DNA from: Streptomyces sp. NBC_00358
GTDB taxonomy: Bacteria; Actinomycetota; Actinomycetes; Streptomycetales; Streptomycetaceae
Assembly (NCBI RefSeq): GCF_036099295.1
Contig: NZ_CP107976.1
Coordinates: 6,200,001 to 6,264,000, forward strand
DNA length: 64,000 nt
Reading direction: 5' to 3'
Positions 10,727 through 21,281 of this stretch are shown here, one piece after another. The translations under genes were made by a program, and so were the position numbers. Positions within the stretch are counted from its first letter, which is position 1; each line of letters opens with the position of its first letter. Below the pieces are notes generated by a model. That model saw nothing but the letters and a program-made list of their open reading frames with translations, searched no databases and was not told where the DNA came from.

Positions 10727-13530
10727 GCGATCCCGGCAGGAGGGTTGAGCGAGCCGCCTCGGTGACGAGCGCGCGGAGGGACCGACCAGCGGGGTCGGAC
10801 GCCTCGCGAGGGCTCTGCGGGTCGGCGGGGATCGAGGAACCCGGGGCGGGAGAGGACGCCCCGGCGGGGAGGTCAGGTTCCCCCGGTGTCCCCGGCCGAA
10901 GTCCCGTGCACGCCGGCTCGGGGAGGCGGCTGGGGGCCTCTCACCCCAGGGCGGAGGGGCCCACCGATCTGAGGCTCGTGATGCCCGCGGCGGCGGTCTG
11001 GCTGACGGCGGCCGTGACCGTCGGGTTGTCACCGGACCGGGTCACGGCTGTCGTGGCCGTGTCCCTGGTCGCCGGTGCTGTCGCACTGGTGGCGGCGGGA
11101 AGGAGGGACGCGCCTGCAGGCCGGAGCGACGCCCACGCGGCGCGGGGTCGAGAGACGGCCCGCGCGGTGCCTGGGAGAGAGACGGCGCCTGCGTGGCAGA
11201 GCCGAGGGACAACGCGCACCGGGCGGGGGCGGGAGACCGCGCGGCCGGGGGCATCGGCGGGGTCATGGCCGTGGGTGTCCGTCGCCGCGGTGCTGCTCTG
11301 TGTCGGAGCGGCCGCGGCCTCCGCGGGGCTGCACGGAGCGGACCTGCGACGCGGACCCGTTCCCGCGCTCGCGAAGCGGTTCGCCGACGTGAGCGCCGAG
11401 GTGGAGATCACCTCCGATCCCCGGCTCACCCGGCCCCGGATCAACGGGGATCACCTTGCCCCGACGGCCCTGCTGTTCGACGCGGTCGTCACGCGGGTCA
11501 CGCGGGCGGACGGCACGGCGTCGGCCACCCGGACGCCCGTCCTGGTGATCGTCGACGCGCGCTCGCGACGGGGCGCGCCCCGGGAGACCGGTGGGCGCTC
11601 GCCCTGGCTGTCGCTGCTGCCGTCCACCAGGCTGCGGGTCGCGGCTCGGGTCGTGCCCGCCCTGTCGGACGGGGACGACATCGCGGCGGTCCTGCGGGTA
11701 CGGGGGAGCGCGCCGCCGGAGGTGGTGGGCGAGCCGTCCGGACCGCAGCGGTTCGCCGGCCGGCTGCGCGAAGGGCTGCGGGAGGCGACCGACGGTCTGG
11801 ACCCGGACGCGCGGGCGCTGCTGCCGGGCCTGGTGGTCGGGGACACCTCACGCGTCACGCCGGAACTGGACGACGCTTTCAAGGCCACCGATCTCACCCA
11901 CCTCCTCGCCGTCAGCGGAGGCAACCTCGTCATCATCCTCGCGCTGTTCATCGGGCCACCGGGTCTCGCCCAGCGGGTGGAGCGCCGGGGCCTCGCATCC
12001 CGGCTCGGGGTCCCGCTCCGGGCGACCGCCCTGCTCGGCGGAGCGCTCACGCTCGCGTTCGTGATCGTGTGCCGGCCGGACCCGAGCGTGCTGCGGGCGG
12101 CGGCCTGCGGATCGATCTCGCTGCTCGCGATCGCGACCGGTCGCCGCAGATCGCTGATCCCGGCGCTCGCCGCTGCGGTCCTGCTTCTGGTGCTGTACGA
12201 CCCGTGGCTCGCCCGCAGTTACGGATTCCTGCTCTCCGTCCTCGCCACCGGAGCCCTGCTCACCCTCGCCCCGCGGTGGAGCTCGGCGCTCCAGCGGCGT
12301 CGGGTGCCTGCGCGTCCGGCCGAGGCGCTCGCCGCTGCGGCCGCGGCACAGGCTCTGTGCGCGCCGGTGATCGCCCTGCTGTCGGCCCGGGTGAGCCTGG
12401 TGGCGGTGCCGTGCAATCTGCTCGCGGAGTTCGCCGTCACGCCGGCCACGGTGCTGGGTTTCGCGACGCTCGCGACGGCCTCCGTCGCGATGCCCGTGTC
12501 CAAGGCCCTTGCCTGGGGGGCGAGTTGGCCCGCCCGATGGATCGCGGGCATCGCGCGTACGGGGGCGGCGCAGCCCGGTGGGGGAGTGGACTGGCCGGGG
12601 AGTTGGACGGGCGCGCTGCTGCTGGCCCTCGTCACGGTGGCCGTCGTGGTCCTCGGCCGTCGGCTGCTGAGGCATCCGGTGCTGAGCGGTGCCTGCGCGG
12701 TGCTGTTCCTGCTGGTCGTGGTGCGTCCGCCGCCGCTCACCCGGGCGATCACCGGGTGGCCGCCGCCAGGCTGGCGGTTCGCGATGTGCGATGTGGGGCA
12801 GGGCGACGCGTCGGTGCTCGCGGCCGGGGACGGGAGCGCGGTGGTGGTGGACGCGGGGCCCGACCCGCTGCTCGTCGACCGTTGCCTGAGCACGCTCGGC
12901 GTCACCAGGATCCCGCTCGTCGTTCTGACGCACTTCCACGCGGACCATGTCGCGGGGCTGCCGGGCGTGCTCCGTGGACGTTCGGTGGGCGCGATCGAGA
13001 CGACCGGCTTCGAAGAGCCTTTGGACCAGGCCGAGTTCGTCCGGAAGGAGGCGGCCGCACGGCGCATTCCCGTGACCCGGGCCGTGGCGGGGGAGCGGCG
13101 ACGCACGGGAGGTCTCGACTGGCGTGTGCTGTGGCCGCCGCCGGATCCGGTCCCGCCGCCGGACGGTCCGAACGACGCCAGCGTCACCCTGCTCGTCCGG
13201 ACGGCGGGGCTGCGGCTGCTGTTGCTCGGTGACCTGGAGCCGCCCGCCCAGCAGGCCTTGGCGAGTTCGCCCGAGGCCGCGGAACTCGACGGTGTGGACG
13301 TGCTCAAGGTCGCCCATCACGGTTCGGCGTATCAGGATCCCGGGCTCATACGCAGGGTGGCTCCGCGGCTGGCGCTCATCTCCGTGGGCAGGGACAACCC
13401 CTACGGTCATCCTGCGCCGAGTACGGTCGCGGCACTGCGGGCCGGGGGCGCGGTGGTACTGCGGACCGACGTGGACGGTGATCTCGCCGTCACCGGTGCG
13501 GGCGGAGGGCTGAGCGTGGCGCGACACTGA
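10723..13530 (+). CDS. comEC: ComEC/Rec2-family DNA channel protein
   Basis: A 935-aa membrane protein. It has a Pro/Arg-rich N-terminal tail of about 85 residues, an OB-like segment, and the Competence domain with its membrane helices (LTHLLAVSGGNLVIILALFI). A C-terminal metallo-beta-lactamase-like domain contains MCDVGQGDAS and the metal motif THFHADH. ComEC forms the channel that brings single-stranded DNA across the membrane, and the MBL domain is thought to degrade the other strand. The ATG overlaps the comEA stop (ATGA). A downstream start is possible because the first 85 residues are non-conserved in character. No comF or pilus genes are in the window. Confidence 0.92.
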   Translation: MSDPGRRVERAASVTSARRDRPAGSDASRGLCGSAGIEEPGAGEDAPAGRSGSPGVPGRSPVHAGSGRRLGASHPRAEGPTDLRLVMPAAAVWLTAAVTVGLSPDRVTAVVAVSLVAGAVALVAAGRRDAPAGRSDAHAARGRETARAVPGRETAPAWQSRGTTRTGRGRETARPGASAGSWPWVSVAAVLLCVGAAAASAGLHGADLRRGPVPALAKRFADVSAEVEITSDPRLTRPRINGDHLAPTALLFDAVVTRVTRADGTASATRTPVLVIVDARSRRGAPRETGGRSPWLSLLPSTRLRVAARVVPALSDGDDIAAVLRVRGSAPPEVVGEPSGPQRFAGRLREGLREATDGLDPDARALLPGLVVGDTSRVTPELDDAFKATDLTHLLAVSGGNLVIILALFIGPPGLAQRVERRGLASRLGVPLRATALLGGALTLAFVIVCRPDPSVLRAAACGSISLLAIATGRRRSLIPALAAAVLLLVLYDPWLARSYGFLLSVLATGALLTLAPRWSSALQRRRVPARPAEALAAAAAAQALCAPVIALLSARVSLVAVPCNLLAEFAVTPATVLGFATLATASVAMPVSKALAWGASWPARWIAGIARTGAAQPGGGVDWPGSWTGALLLALVTVAVVVLGRRLLRHPVLSGACAVLFLLVVVRPPPLTRAITGWPPPGWRFAMCDVGQGDASVLAAGDGSAVVVDAGPDPLLVDRCLSTLGVTRIPLVVLTHFHADHVAGLPGVLRGRSVGAIETTGFEEPLDQAEFVRKEAAARRIPVTRAVAGERRRTGGLDWRVLWPPPDPVPPPDGPNDASVTLLVRTAGLRLLLLGDLEPPAQQALASSPEAAELDGVDVLKVAHHGSAYQDPGLIRRVAPRLALISVGRDNPYGHPAPSTVAALRAGGAVVLRTDVDGDLAVTGAGGGLSVARH

Positions 13531-13534
13531 GGGT

Positions 13535-14365
13535 ATGAACTCCGCACAGGCCGACGCCTACCTCCGCCGCATCGGGGCCCAGCACCCGGCATGGCCCACG
13601 TCCGATGTGCTCCGCGAGCTTCACCTGCGCCATCTGCTGACCGTGCCGTTCGAGAACCTGTCGATCCACCTCGGGGAGGAGATCGTGCTGGAGGAGAAGA
13701 GGCTGCTGGACAAGGTGGTGGGCGCGCGCAGAGGGGGCTTCTGCTACGAACTGAACGGCGCGTTCGGGGCGTTGCTGGGGGCGCTCGGCTTCGACGTGAC
13801 GTATCTCGCGGCGCGGGTGTACGGAGACGACGGGAAGCCCGGGATTCCGTACGACCATCTCGCGCTGCGGGTGCGGACGGTGGACGGGGGCGACTGGCTG
13901 ACCGACGTCGGTTTCGGGGCCCACAGCCACTACCCCCTGTCCTTCATGGAACGAGGGGAACAGCGGGACCCCGGCGGGCTGTTCCGGGTCGTGGAGTCGG
14001 GTCCGGACGCGGCGGGAGTGCGGGGCTCCGGCGGATCGCGGGAGCGCGAGGACCTCGACGTCCTCCTCGGCGACAAGCGTCAGTACCGCCTGGAGGTGAG
14101 GCCGCGCGTGCTCGGGGACTTCGTCGTCGGTGCCTGGTGGCACGGCACTTCGCCGCAGTCGAATTTCACCCGGTCACTGGTCTGTTCGCGGGTCACGAAG
14201 AACGGAGGCCGGATCACCCTCAGCGGCCGCCGGTTCACCGTGTCGACGGCCGACGGGGCGAAGGATGTGTCGGAACTGGCCACCGACGACGAGGTGCTGG
14301 CCACCTACCGGGAGCGTTTCGGAATCGAACTGGACCGGGTACCGGAGGTCAAGGGGGCTCGGTGA
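13535..14365 (+). CDS. nat: arylamine N-acetyltransferase
   Basis: A 276-aa enzyme that transfers acetyl (or other acyl) groups from CoA to aromatic amines and hydrazines in the cytoplasm. The catalytic triad is visible: Cys70 in RGGFCYELNG, His108 in YDHLAL and Asp124 in TDVGFG, at spacings normal for the family. The ATG is 4 bases after the comEC stop with GAGGG just upstream, so it may be read through from comEC. Length is normal. Confidence 0.93.
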   Translation: MNSAQADAYLRRIGAQHPAWPTSDVLRELHLRHLLTVPFENLSIHLGEEIVLEEKRLLDKVVGARRGGFCYELNGAFGALLGALGFDVTYLAARVYGDDGKPGIPYDHLALRVRTVDGGDWLTDVGFGAHSHYPLSFMERGEQRDPGGLFRVVESGPDAAGVRGSGGSREREDLDVLLGDKRQYRLEVRPRVLGDFVVGAWWHGTSPQSNFTRSLVCSRVTKNGGRITLSGRRFTVSTADGAKDVSELATDDEVLATYRERFGIELDRVPEVKGAR

Positions 14366-14474
14366 CTCCGGAACTCCGGTTCGGCCGGCCTTACAGGCCG
14401 CGGAGGTTGTGGAGGTCACGCAGGTCACACCGACCCCGGCGTCGGCCGGGCCGGGCGTATCGGAAAATGTTCGG

Positions 14475-14720
14475 GTGAGCAATGTGAGACATGTACTTGT
14501 GCTGCCCGACCGTGATGCCGCGGAAGAGGCGGCGGAGGCCGTCGGTGACCGGTTCGGGCTCGCCGAGGAGCCGCAACTCGTCCGGGACGCACTGGCGGGC
14601 GAGGACGATGCCGAGGACGCGCAGTGGCTGGTGGTGCTGACGGATCCCGAGGCACGGCTGGACCGCAAGGAACTGGACGAGTTCGCGGCGGAGTGGGACG
14701 GCTGGCACGAGGAGCCGTAG
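14475..14720 (+). CDS. conserved small acidic protein (81 aa), unknown function
   Basis: A GTG start at 14475 gives MSNVRHVLVLPDRDAAEEAA. A second in-frame GTG at 14484 is possible, and neither has a good ribosome binding site. The protein is strongly acidic and alternates strand-like (HVLVLPD, AQWLVVLTD) and helical segments, suggesting a small alpha/beta fold. No motif gives a function. I have an impression of similar proteins in other streptomycetes but cannot confirm it here. The frame upstream of 14475 is open but is only the shadow of nat. Confidence 0.65.
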   Translation: MSNVRHVLVLPDRDAAEEAAEAVGDRFGLAEEPQLVRDALAGEDDAEDAQWLVVLTDPEARLDRKELDEFAAEWDGWHEEP

Positions 14721-14739
14721 CCCGGGCTGAGCGGGCTTG

Positions 14740-15032
14740 GCACTGGCCTTGGCCTGGACACTGGCCTGGCCCCGGCCATCCAGCTAGGGCGCCTGATCCA
14801 GTGATAGGACGCCAGGCCTCGGCTCAGGCTCAGGCCTGGCATCGGCCCCGGCCTGGCCAGGCTTGGCCCCGACCCGAGCCCTGGCCCCGGCCCGACCCTG
14901 GCCCCGACCCCGGCCCGGCCCCGGTCTGGCCCCGACCCCGGCCCGACCCCGGCCCGGCCCCGGTCTGGGCCCTACCCCGGCCCGAGCCCCGACCCCGGCC
15001 TCGCCCGAGCCCCGGCCGGGGCTCGGGCGAGG
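14740..15032. repeat. C-rich low-complexity DNA ending in a 34-bp palindrome
   Basis: The strand is built from short CCCCGRCCC/GGCCC units. One 27-base block, beginning CCCGACCCCGGCCCGG, occurs at 14903-14929 and again at 14942-14968 (39-base period). No gene is supported. An open frame continuous with holA crosses it but would give only Pro/Arg/Gly-rich sequence. Confidence 0.75.
14999..15032. terminator. perfect 34-bp palindrome upstream of holA
   Basis: CCTCGCCCGAGCCCCGG is followed directly by its reverse complement (17-bp arms, no spacer). It closes the low-complexity stretch 50 bases before holA and could act as a terminator or cruciform for the upstream transcript. Confidence 0.6.
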
Positions 15033-15082
15033 GACGCTGCTTGCGGCACGTGTTGTCAGTGGCGCGTGGGATGCTTTCCGAG

Positions 15083-16069
15083 ATGGCCAAGAAGACCGCA
15101 CAAGACGACCCTCTCGCCCCTGTCACGCTGGCAGTGGGCCAGGAGGATCTCCTGCTCGACCGTGCCGTGCAGGAGGTGGTGGCCGCCGCCAGGGCCGCCG
15201 ACGCCGACACGGATGTACGGGACCTCGCCCCGGATCAGTTGCAGCCGGGCACGCTCGCCGAGCTGACGAGCCCCTCGCTCTTCTCCGAGCGCAAGGTCGT
15301 GGTCGTACGCAACGCGCAGGATCTGTCGGCCGACACGATCAAGGACGTCAAGGCGTATCTGGGGGCGCCCGCCGAGGAGATCACCCTGGTGCTCCTGCAC
15401 GCGGGCGGGGCCAAGGGCAAGGGGCTGCTCGACGCCGCGCGCAAGGTGGGGGCGCGGGAGGTGGCGTGTCCCAAGATGACGAAGCCGGCGGACCGGCTGG
15501 CGTTCGTGCGGAGCGAGTTCCGGGCGCTGGGCCGGGCGGCCACCCCGGAGGCCTGCCAGGCGCTGGTGGACTCCATCGGGAGCGATCTGCGGGAGCTGGC
15601 GGCCGCCGTGTCGCAGCTGACCGCGGATATCGAGGGGACGATCGACGAGGCGGTCGTCGGGCGGTACTACACCGGGCGGGCCGAGGCATCCAGCTTCACC
15701 GTGGCCGACCGGGCCGTGGAGGGGCGGGCCGCTGAGGCGCTGGAGGCGCTCCGCTGGTCGCTGTCGACCGGGGTGGCTCCCGTCCTGATCACCAGCGCGC
15801 TCGCGCAGGGGGTGCGGGCGATCGGAAAGCTGTCCTCCGCGCGGGGCGGCAGGCCCGCCGATCTGGCCCGTGAGCTCGGGATGCCGCCCTGGAAGATCGA
15901 TCGGGTGCGGCAGCAGATGCGGGGCTGGACGCCGGACGGGGTCGCCATGGCGCTCACGGCCGTCGCGGCGGCGGACGCCGGGGTCAAGGGCGGCGGGGAC
16001 GATCCCGAGTACGCCCTGGAGAAGGCGGTCGTGGCCGTCGCGCGGGCAGCTCGCTCCGGTCGGCGTTAG
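15083..16069 (+). CDS. holA: DNA polymerase III subunit delta
   Basis: A 328-aa protein, the clamp-loader subunit that opens the beta clamp. Typical features are VTLAVGQEDLLLDRAV near the N-terminus, SPSLFSERKVVVVRNA, and the AAA+-like and C-terminal helical regions (ALRWSLSTGVAPVLITSALAQGVRAI, MPPWKIDRVRQQMRGW). I chose ATG 15083 (MAKKTAQDDPLAPVTL). ATG 15071 would add four residues. GATGCT ends 7 bases before 15083, so the mRNA may be leaderless. The last 24 bases of the gene are the first part of a 116-bp tandem repeat. Confidence 0.93.
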   Translation: MAKKTAQDDPLAPVTLAVGQEDLLLDRAVQEVVAAARAADADTDVRDLAPDQLQPGTLAELTSPSLFSERKVVVVRNAQDLSADTIKDVKAYLGAPAEEITLVLLHAGGAKGKGLLDAARKVGAREVACPKMTKPADRLAFVRSEFRALGRAATPEACQALVDSIGSDLRELAAAVSQLTADIEGTIDEAVVGRYYTGRAEASSFTVADRAVEGRAAEALEALRWSLSTGVAPVLITSALAQGVRAIGKLSSARGGRPADLARELGMPPWKIDRVRQQMRGWTPDGVAMALTAVAAADAGVKGGGDDPEYALEKAVVAVARAARSGRR

Positions 16070-16509
16070 CCGCGGGCCGGGCCGGACGGGCCGGATTCCT
16101 CCGACGTCGCCGACGTCGGCACAGGTACCAGCGCCGGCACGGACACCGCACAACGAAGGCCGCAGCTCGCTCCGGTCGGCGTTAGCCGCGGGCCGGGCCG
16201 GACGGGCCGGATTCCATCGACGTCGCCGACGTCGGCACAGGTACCAGCGCCGGCACGGACACCGCACAACGAAGGCCGCAGCTCGCTCCGGTCGGCGTTA
16301 GCCGCGGGCCGGGCCGGACGGGCCGAATTCCTCGGACGTCGCCGACGTCGGCACAGGTACCAGCGCCGGCACGGACACCGCACAACGAAGGCCGCAGCTC
16401 GCTCCGGTCGGCGTTAGCCGCGGGCCGGGCCGGACGGGCCGAATTCCTCGGACGTCGCCGACGTCGGCACAGGTACCAGCGCCGGCACGGACACCGCACA
16501 ACGAAGGCC
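16046..16509. repeat. four 116-bp tandem repeats including the 3' end of holA
   Basis: Units begin at 16046, 16162, 16278 and 16394, each exactly 116 bases long and near identical. Visible differences sit around GGATTCCTCC versus GGATTCCATC versus GAATTCCTCG. Each unit starts with GCAGCTCGCTCCGGTCGGCG followed by TTAG, the last codons and stop of holA, and contains the inverted element CGACGTCGCCGACGTCGG. No copy after the first is coding. The array grew by duplication from the holA end. Confidence 0.95.
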
Positions 16510-16545
16510 CCGCTCGTTCTCCCGGGGAGGGAGGGGCGGGGCCTT
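16504..16545 (+). terminator. terminator after the holA repeat array
   Basis: A 10-bp perfect stem, AAGGCCCCGC (16504-16513) with GCGGGGCCTT (16536-16545), is followed by CGGCGCGAGCTTTT. Its 5' arm begins inside the end of the last 116-bp unit. Confidence 0.7.
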
Positions 16546-16559
16546 CGGCGCGAGCTTTT

Positions 16560-16601
16560 GGATTCACGCCCGCGTGGCGAACGCAGATCGTGCGTGAATC
16601 C
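16560..16601 (-). terminator. inverted repeat between convergent holA and rpsT
   Basis: GGATTCACGC (16560-16569) and GCGTGAATCC (16592-16601) are perfect inverted arms with a 22-base loop, about 90 bases beyond the rpsT stop on the minus strand. It may end rpsT transcription. Confidence 0.5.
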
Positions 16602-16689
16602 GGGGTGTCGGTCGGGAGCGGGAGAGAGGGCCTGCTCGGGTCCGGCCGACGGTCAAGTCAGGGGTCGAGCCCCGGAGGGCTCAGCCGAC

Positions 16690-16956
16690 TCAGCCCTGGA
16701 GGGCGGCGACCTTCGAAGCAAGCGCCGACTTCTTGTTGGCGGCCTGGTTCTTGTGGATGACGCCCTTCGAGACGGCCTTGTCGAGAGCGCGCGACGCGGC
16801 GCGCGTGTACTCGGTGGCCTTCTCGACGTCACCCGCGGCAGACGCCTCGCGGGCCTTGCGGATCGCGGTCTTCAGAGAAGACTTGACGGCCTTGTTGCGC
16901 AGCCGGGCCTTCTCGTTGGTCTTGATCCGCTTGATCTGGGACTTGATGTTCGCCAC
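16690..16956 (-). CDS. rpsT: 30S ribosomal protein S20
   Basis: An 88-aa basic helical protein beginning MANIKSQIKRIKTNEKARLR, the standard S20 start, and ending VAALQG. It binds 16S rRNA in the 30S body. The start is GTG at 16956 with AAAGG 8 bases upstream. It is convergent with holA and divergent from lepA. Confidence 0.97.
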   Translation of the reverse strand: MANIKSQIKRIKTNEKARLRNKAVKSSLKTAIRKAREASAAGDVEKATEYTRAASRALDKAVSKGVIHKNQAANKKSALASKVAALQG

Positions 16957-17247
16957 GAATGAGCCTTTACAGGTTCAGGCGCGCGAGACAGCACGTCTCA
17001 CTCGCCGTTTGATTTTCTTGGGTGCGTCTCCTGCTGAGAGGGCACGAGACACAGCTACCCAGGCTACCAGTCCCCGTACGACCGGCCCAAACCGGCCGTC
17101 CGCCCTCGTAGGGAGGCCCCCGGACCGGGGCGCGGCGGACCCCGCTCGCGCGGCCCAAACCGGTCGCAGCTCCCCGCGCGTGGGACCATGGAACCTACGT
17201 ATCGATCCGACCCGAGGCGACAGGCGCCTCAAGAGACAGGACCCTGC

Positions 17248-19116
<1,869 letters not shown>

Positions 19117-19137
19117 CCGCTCCGATTGCCGCAATTC

Positions 19138-19169
19138 AGGGCCCGTCGCGCTTCGGCGCGGCGGGCCCT
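19138..19169 (+). terminator. terminator after lepA
   Basis: AGGGCCCG (19138-19145) pairs with CGGGCCCT (19162-19169), with further inner CGCG pairing around a TTCG loop, 22 bases after the stop. Confidence 0.7.
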
Positions 19170-19262
19170 GTGCTTGTCTCCTGGGTGTGTCCTGGAGGAA
19201 GAGACGGGCCGTCGCCTCTTACGCACCGGCCGGACGCGCTCTAGTCTGATCTCGCTCGGTAG

Positions 19263-19276
19263 TTACTCGCGAGTTA
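19263..19276. promoter_or_regulatory. candidate TetR-type operator upstream of the acyl-CoA synthetase
   Basis: TTACTCGCGAGTTA contains the perfect 10-bp palindrome ACTCGCGAGT, 53 bases upstream of the GTG start, in the AT-richest part of the gap. The size and dyad resemble operators of TetR-family lipid regulators. The regulator is not in this window. Confidence 0.4.
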
Positions 19277-19328
19277 AACAACAGCCGCAATTGAGCCAGC
19301 CGCACTGCCGCGGGCCCCGGAGGATGTC

Positions 19329-21200
19329 GTGAGCGACACACAGACTTTGATCGAGAACCGTCCGCCGTCCGTCGCGGCCCTCTTCCTGGAGCGGGTGGCG
19401 GCCACACCCGACGCCGAGGCATACCGGTACCCGGTACCGGCCTCGGGCGAGGGCCCGGACGAGTGGAAGTCGCTGACCTGGGCGCAGGCCGCCGAGCGGG
19501 TCTACGCCGTCGCGGCCGGTCTGATCGAACTCGGAGTGGAGCCGGAGCAGCGCGTCGCGCTCGCCTCCTCGACCCGGGTCGAGTGGATCCTGGCCGACCT
19601 CGGCATCCTCTGCGCGGGCGCGGCCACCACGACCGTGTATCCGCAGACCAACGCCGAGGAGTCGGCGTTCATCCTCTCCGACTCGGCGAGCAGGGTGCTC
19701 ATCGCGGAGGACGCGGCGCAGCTCGCCAAGGCCCGTGAGAAGCGCGCGGAGCTTCCCGAGCTCACGCGTGTCATCGTCATCGACCCGCAGGGCGTGGAGA
19801 CCGACGACTGGGTCCTCACGCTGACCGAGCTGGAGGCGCGCGGTACCGCGTACCTGGAGAAGCACCCCGAGCTGATCAAGGAGCGCGTCGGCGCGATCAC
19901 CGCCGACCAGCTCGCGACCCTCATCTACACCTCCGGCACCACCGGCCGCCCCAAGGGCGTCCGGCTGCCGCAGGACAACTGGTCGTACATGGCGAAGGCG
20001 ATCGCCGCGACCGGCCTGGTCAGCCAGGCCGACGTCCAGTACCTGTGGCTGCCGCTCGCGCACGTCTTCGGCAAGGTGCTCACCTCCGGCCAGATCGAGG
20101 TCGGGCACGTCACCGCCGTCGACGGCCGGGTGGACAAGATCATCGAGAATCTGCCGGTGGTGCGGCCGACCTACATGGCGGCCGTGCCGCGCATCTTCGA
20201 GAAGGTCTACAACGGGGTCGCGGCCAAGGCGCGGGCCGGCGGTGGCGCCAAGTACAAGATCTTCCAGTGGGCCGCCGAGGTCTCCCGCGAGTACGCGAAG
20301 GCCAGCCAGGACAACTTCCGCCGCACCGGCTCGGCGTCCGTGCCCTTCGCGCTCGGCGCCAAGCACAAGGTCGCCGACGCGCTCGTCTTCGCCAAGATCC
20401 GCGAGGCCTTCGGCGGCAACCTGCGCGCCTGTGTCTCCGGCTCCGCCGCGCTCGCACCCGAGATCGGCTACTTCTTCGCCGGCGCCGGCATCCACATCCT
20501 GGAGGGCTACGGACTCACCGAGTCCTCCGCCGCCTCCTTCGTGAACCCGGGCGAGGCCTACCGCACCGGTACGGTCGGCAAGCCGCTGCCCGGCACCGAG
20601 GTGCGCATCGCGGACGACGGCGAGATCCTGCTGCGCGGCCCCGGCATCATGGAGGGCTACCACGGGCTGCCCGAGAAGACCGCCGAGGTGCTGGAGGCCG
20701 ACGGCTGGTTCCACACCGGCGACATCGGCGAGCTGTCCCCGGACGGCTACCTGCGGATCACCGACCGCAAGAAGGACCTCATCAAGACCTCGGGCGGCAA
20801 GTACATCTCGCCCGCCGAGGCCGAGGGCCAGTTCAAGGCCGTCTGTCCGTACGTCTCCAACATCCTCGTGCACGGCGCCGACCGGAACTTCTGCACCGCG
20901 CTCATCGCCCTCGACGAGCCGTCCATCCTGGAGTGGGCGAAGGACAACGGCCTGGCGGGCAAGTCGTACGCCGAGGTCGTCGCGGCGCCCGCCACGGTCG
21001 CCATGGTCGAGGGCTACGTGAAGGAGCTCAACGGGGGCCTGCAGCGCTGGCAGACCATCAAGAAGTTCCGTCTGCTGCCCCGCGACCTGGACGTCGAGCA
21101 CGGCGAGATCACCCCGAGCCTGAAGCTGAAGCGCCCGGTCGTCGAGCGGGAGTACAAGCACCTGATCGACGAGATGTACGCGGGAACCCGCGAGGCGTAG
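19329..21200 (+). CDS. long-chain fatty-acid--CoA ligase (AMP-forming)
   Basis: A 623-aa adenylate-forming enzyme that activates fatty acids with ATP and CoA. Core motifs are YTSGTTGRPKG (phosphate-binding loop, A3), YGLTESSA (A5), TGDIGELSPDGYLRITDRKKD (A7/A8) and a C-terminal Lys region (GEITPSLKLKRP). It is of the long FadD15/FACL type that includes the insert DNFRRTGSASVPFALGAKHKVADALVFAKI. The GTG at 19329 has GGAGG just upstream. It is monocistronic between the lepA terminator and a strong bidirectional hairpin. A palindromic operator candidate lies upstream. Substrate chain length cannot be read from the sequence. Confidence 0.93.
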   Translation: MSDTQTLIENRPPSVAALFLERVAATPDAEAYRYPVPASGEGPDEWKSLTWAQAAERVYAVAAGLIELGVEPEQRVALASSTRVEWILADLGILCAGAATTTVYPQTNAEESAFILSDSASRVLIAEDAAQLAKAREKRAELPELTRVIVIDPQGVETDDWVLTLTELEARGTAYLEKHPELIKERVGAITADQLATLIYTSGTTGRPKGVRLPQDNWSYMAKAIAATGLVSQADVQYLWLPLAHVFGKVLTSGQIEVGHVTAVDGRVDKIIENLPVVRPTYMAAVPRIFEKVYNGVAAKARAGGGAKYKIFQWAAEVSREYAKASQDNFRRTGSASVPFALGAKHKVADALVFAKIREAFGGNLRACVSGSAALAPEIGYFFAGAGIHILEGYGLTESSAASFVNPGEAYRTGTVGKPLPGTEVRIADDGEILLRGPGIMEGYHGLPEKTAEVLEADGWFHTGDIGELSPDGYLRITDRKKDLIKTSGGKYISPAEAEGQFKAVCPYVSNILVHGADRNFCTALIALDEPSILEWAKDNGLAGKSYAEVVAAPATVAMVEGYVKELNGGLQRWQTIKKFRLLPRDLDVEHGEITPSLKLKRPVVEREYKHLIDEMYAGTREA

Positions 21201-21235
21201 CCCCCGGCCCGCGGCCCCAGGCGCGTATCAGGGCG

Positions 21236-21279
21236 GCCGTGCGGGGCCCTCCGCGATCGAGCGGAGGGCCCCGCACGGC
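21236..21279. terminator. perfect 19-bp bidirectional terminator
   Basis: Arms 21236-21254 and 21261-21279 are perfectly complementary (19 bp) with loop GATCGA, between the convergent acyl-CoA synthetase and response regulator genes. Confidence 0.85.
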
Positions 21280-21281
21280 TC

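Noticed and set aside
14624..15082. N-terminal extension of holA through the low-complexity block
   Set aside because: It would add a Pro/Arg/Trp-repeat segment unlike any delta subunit. ATG 15083 gives the normal length.
16046..16509. CRISPR array
   Set aside because: The units are contiguous 116-bp tandem copies without spacers, and no cas genes are present.
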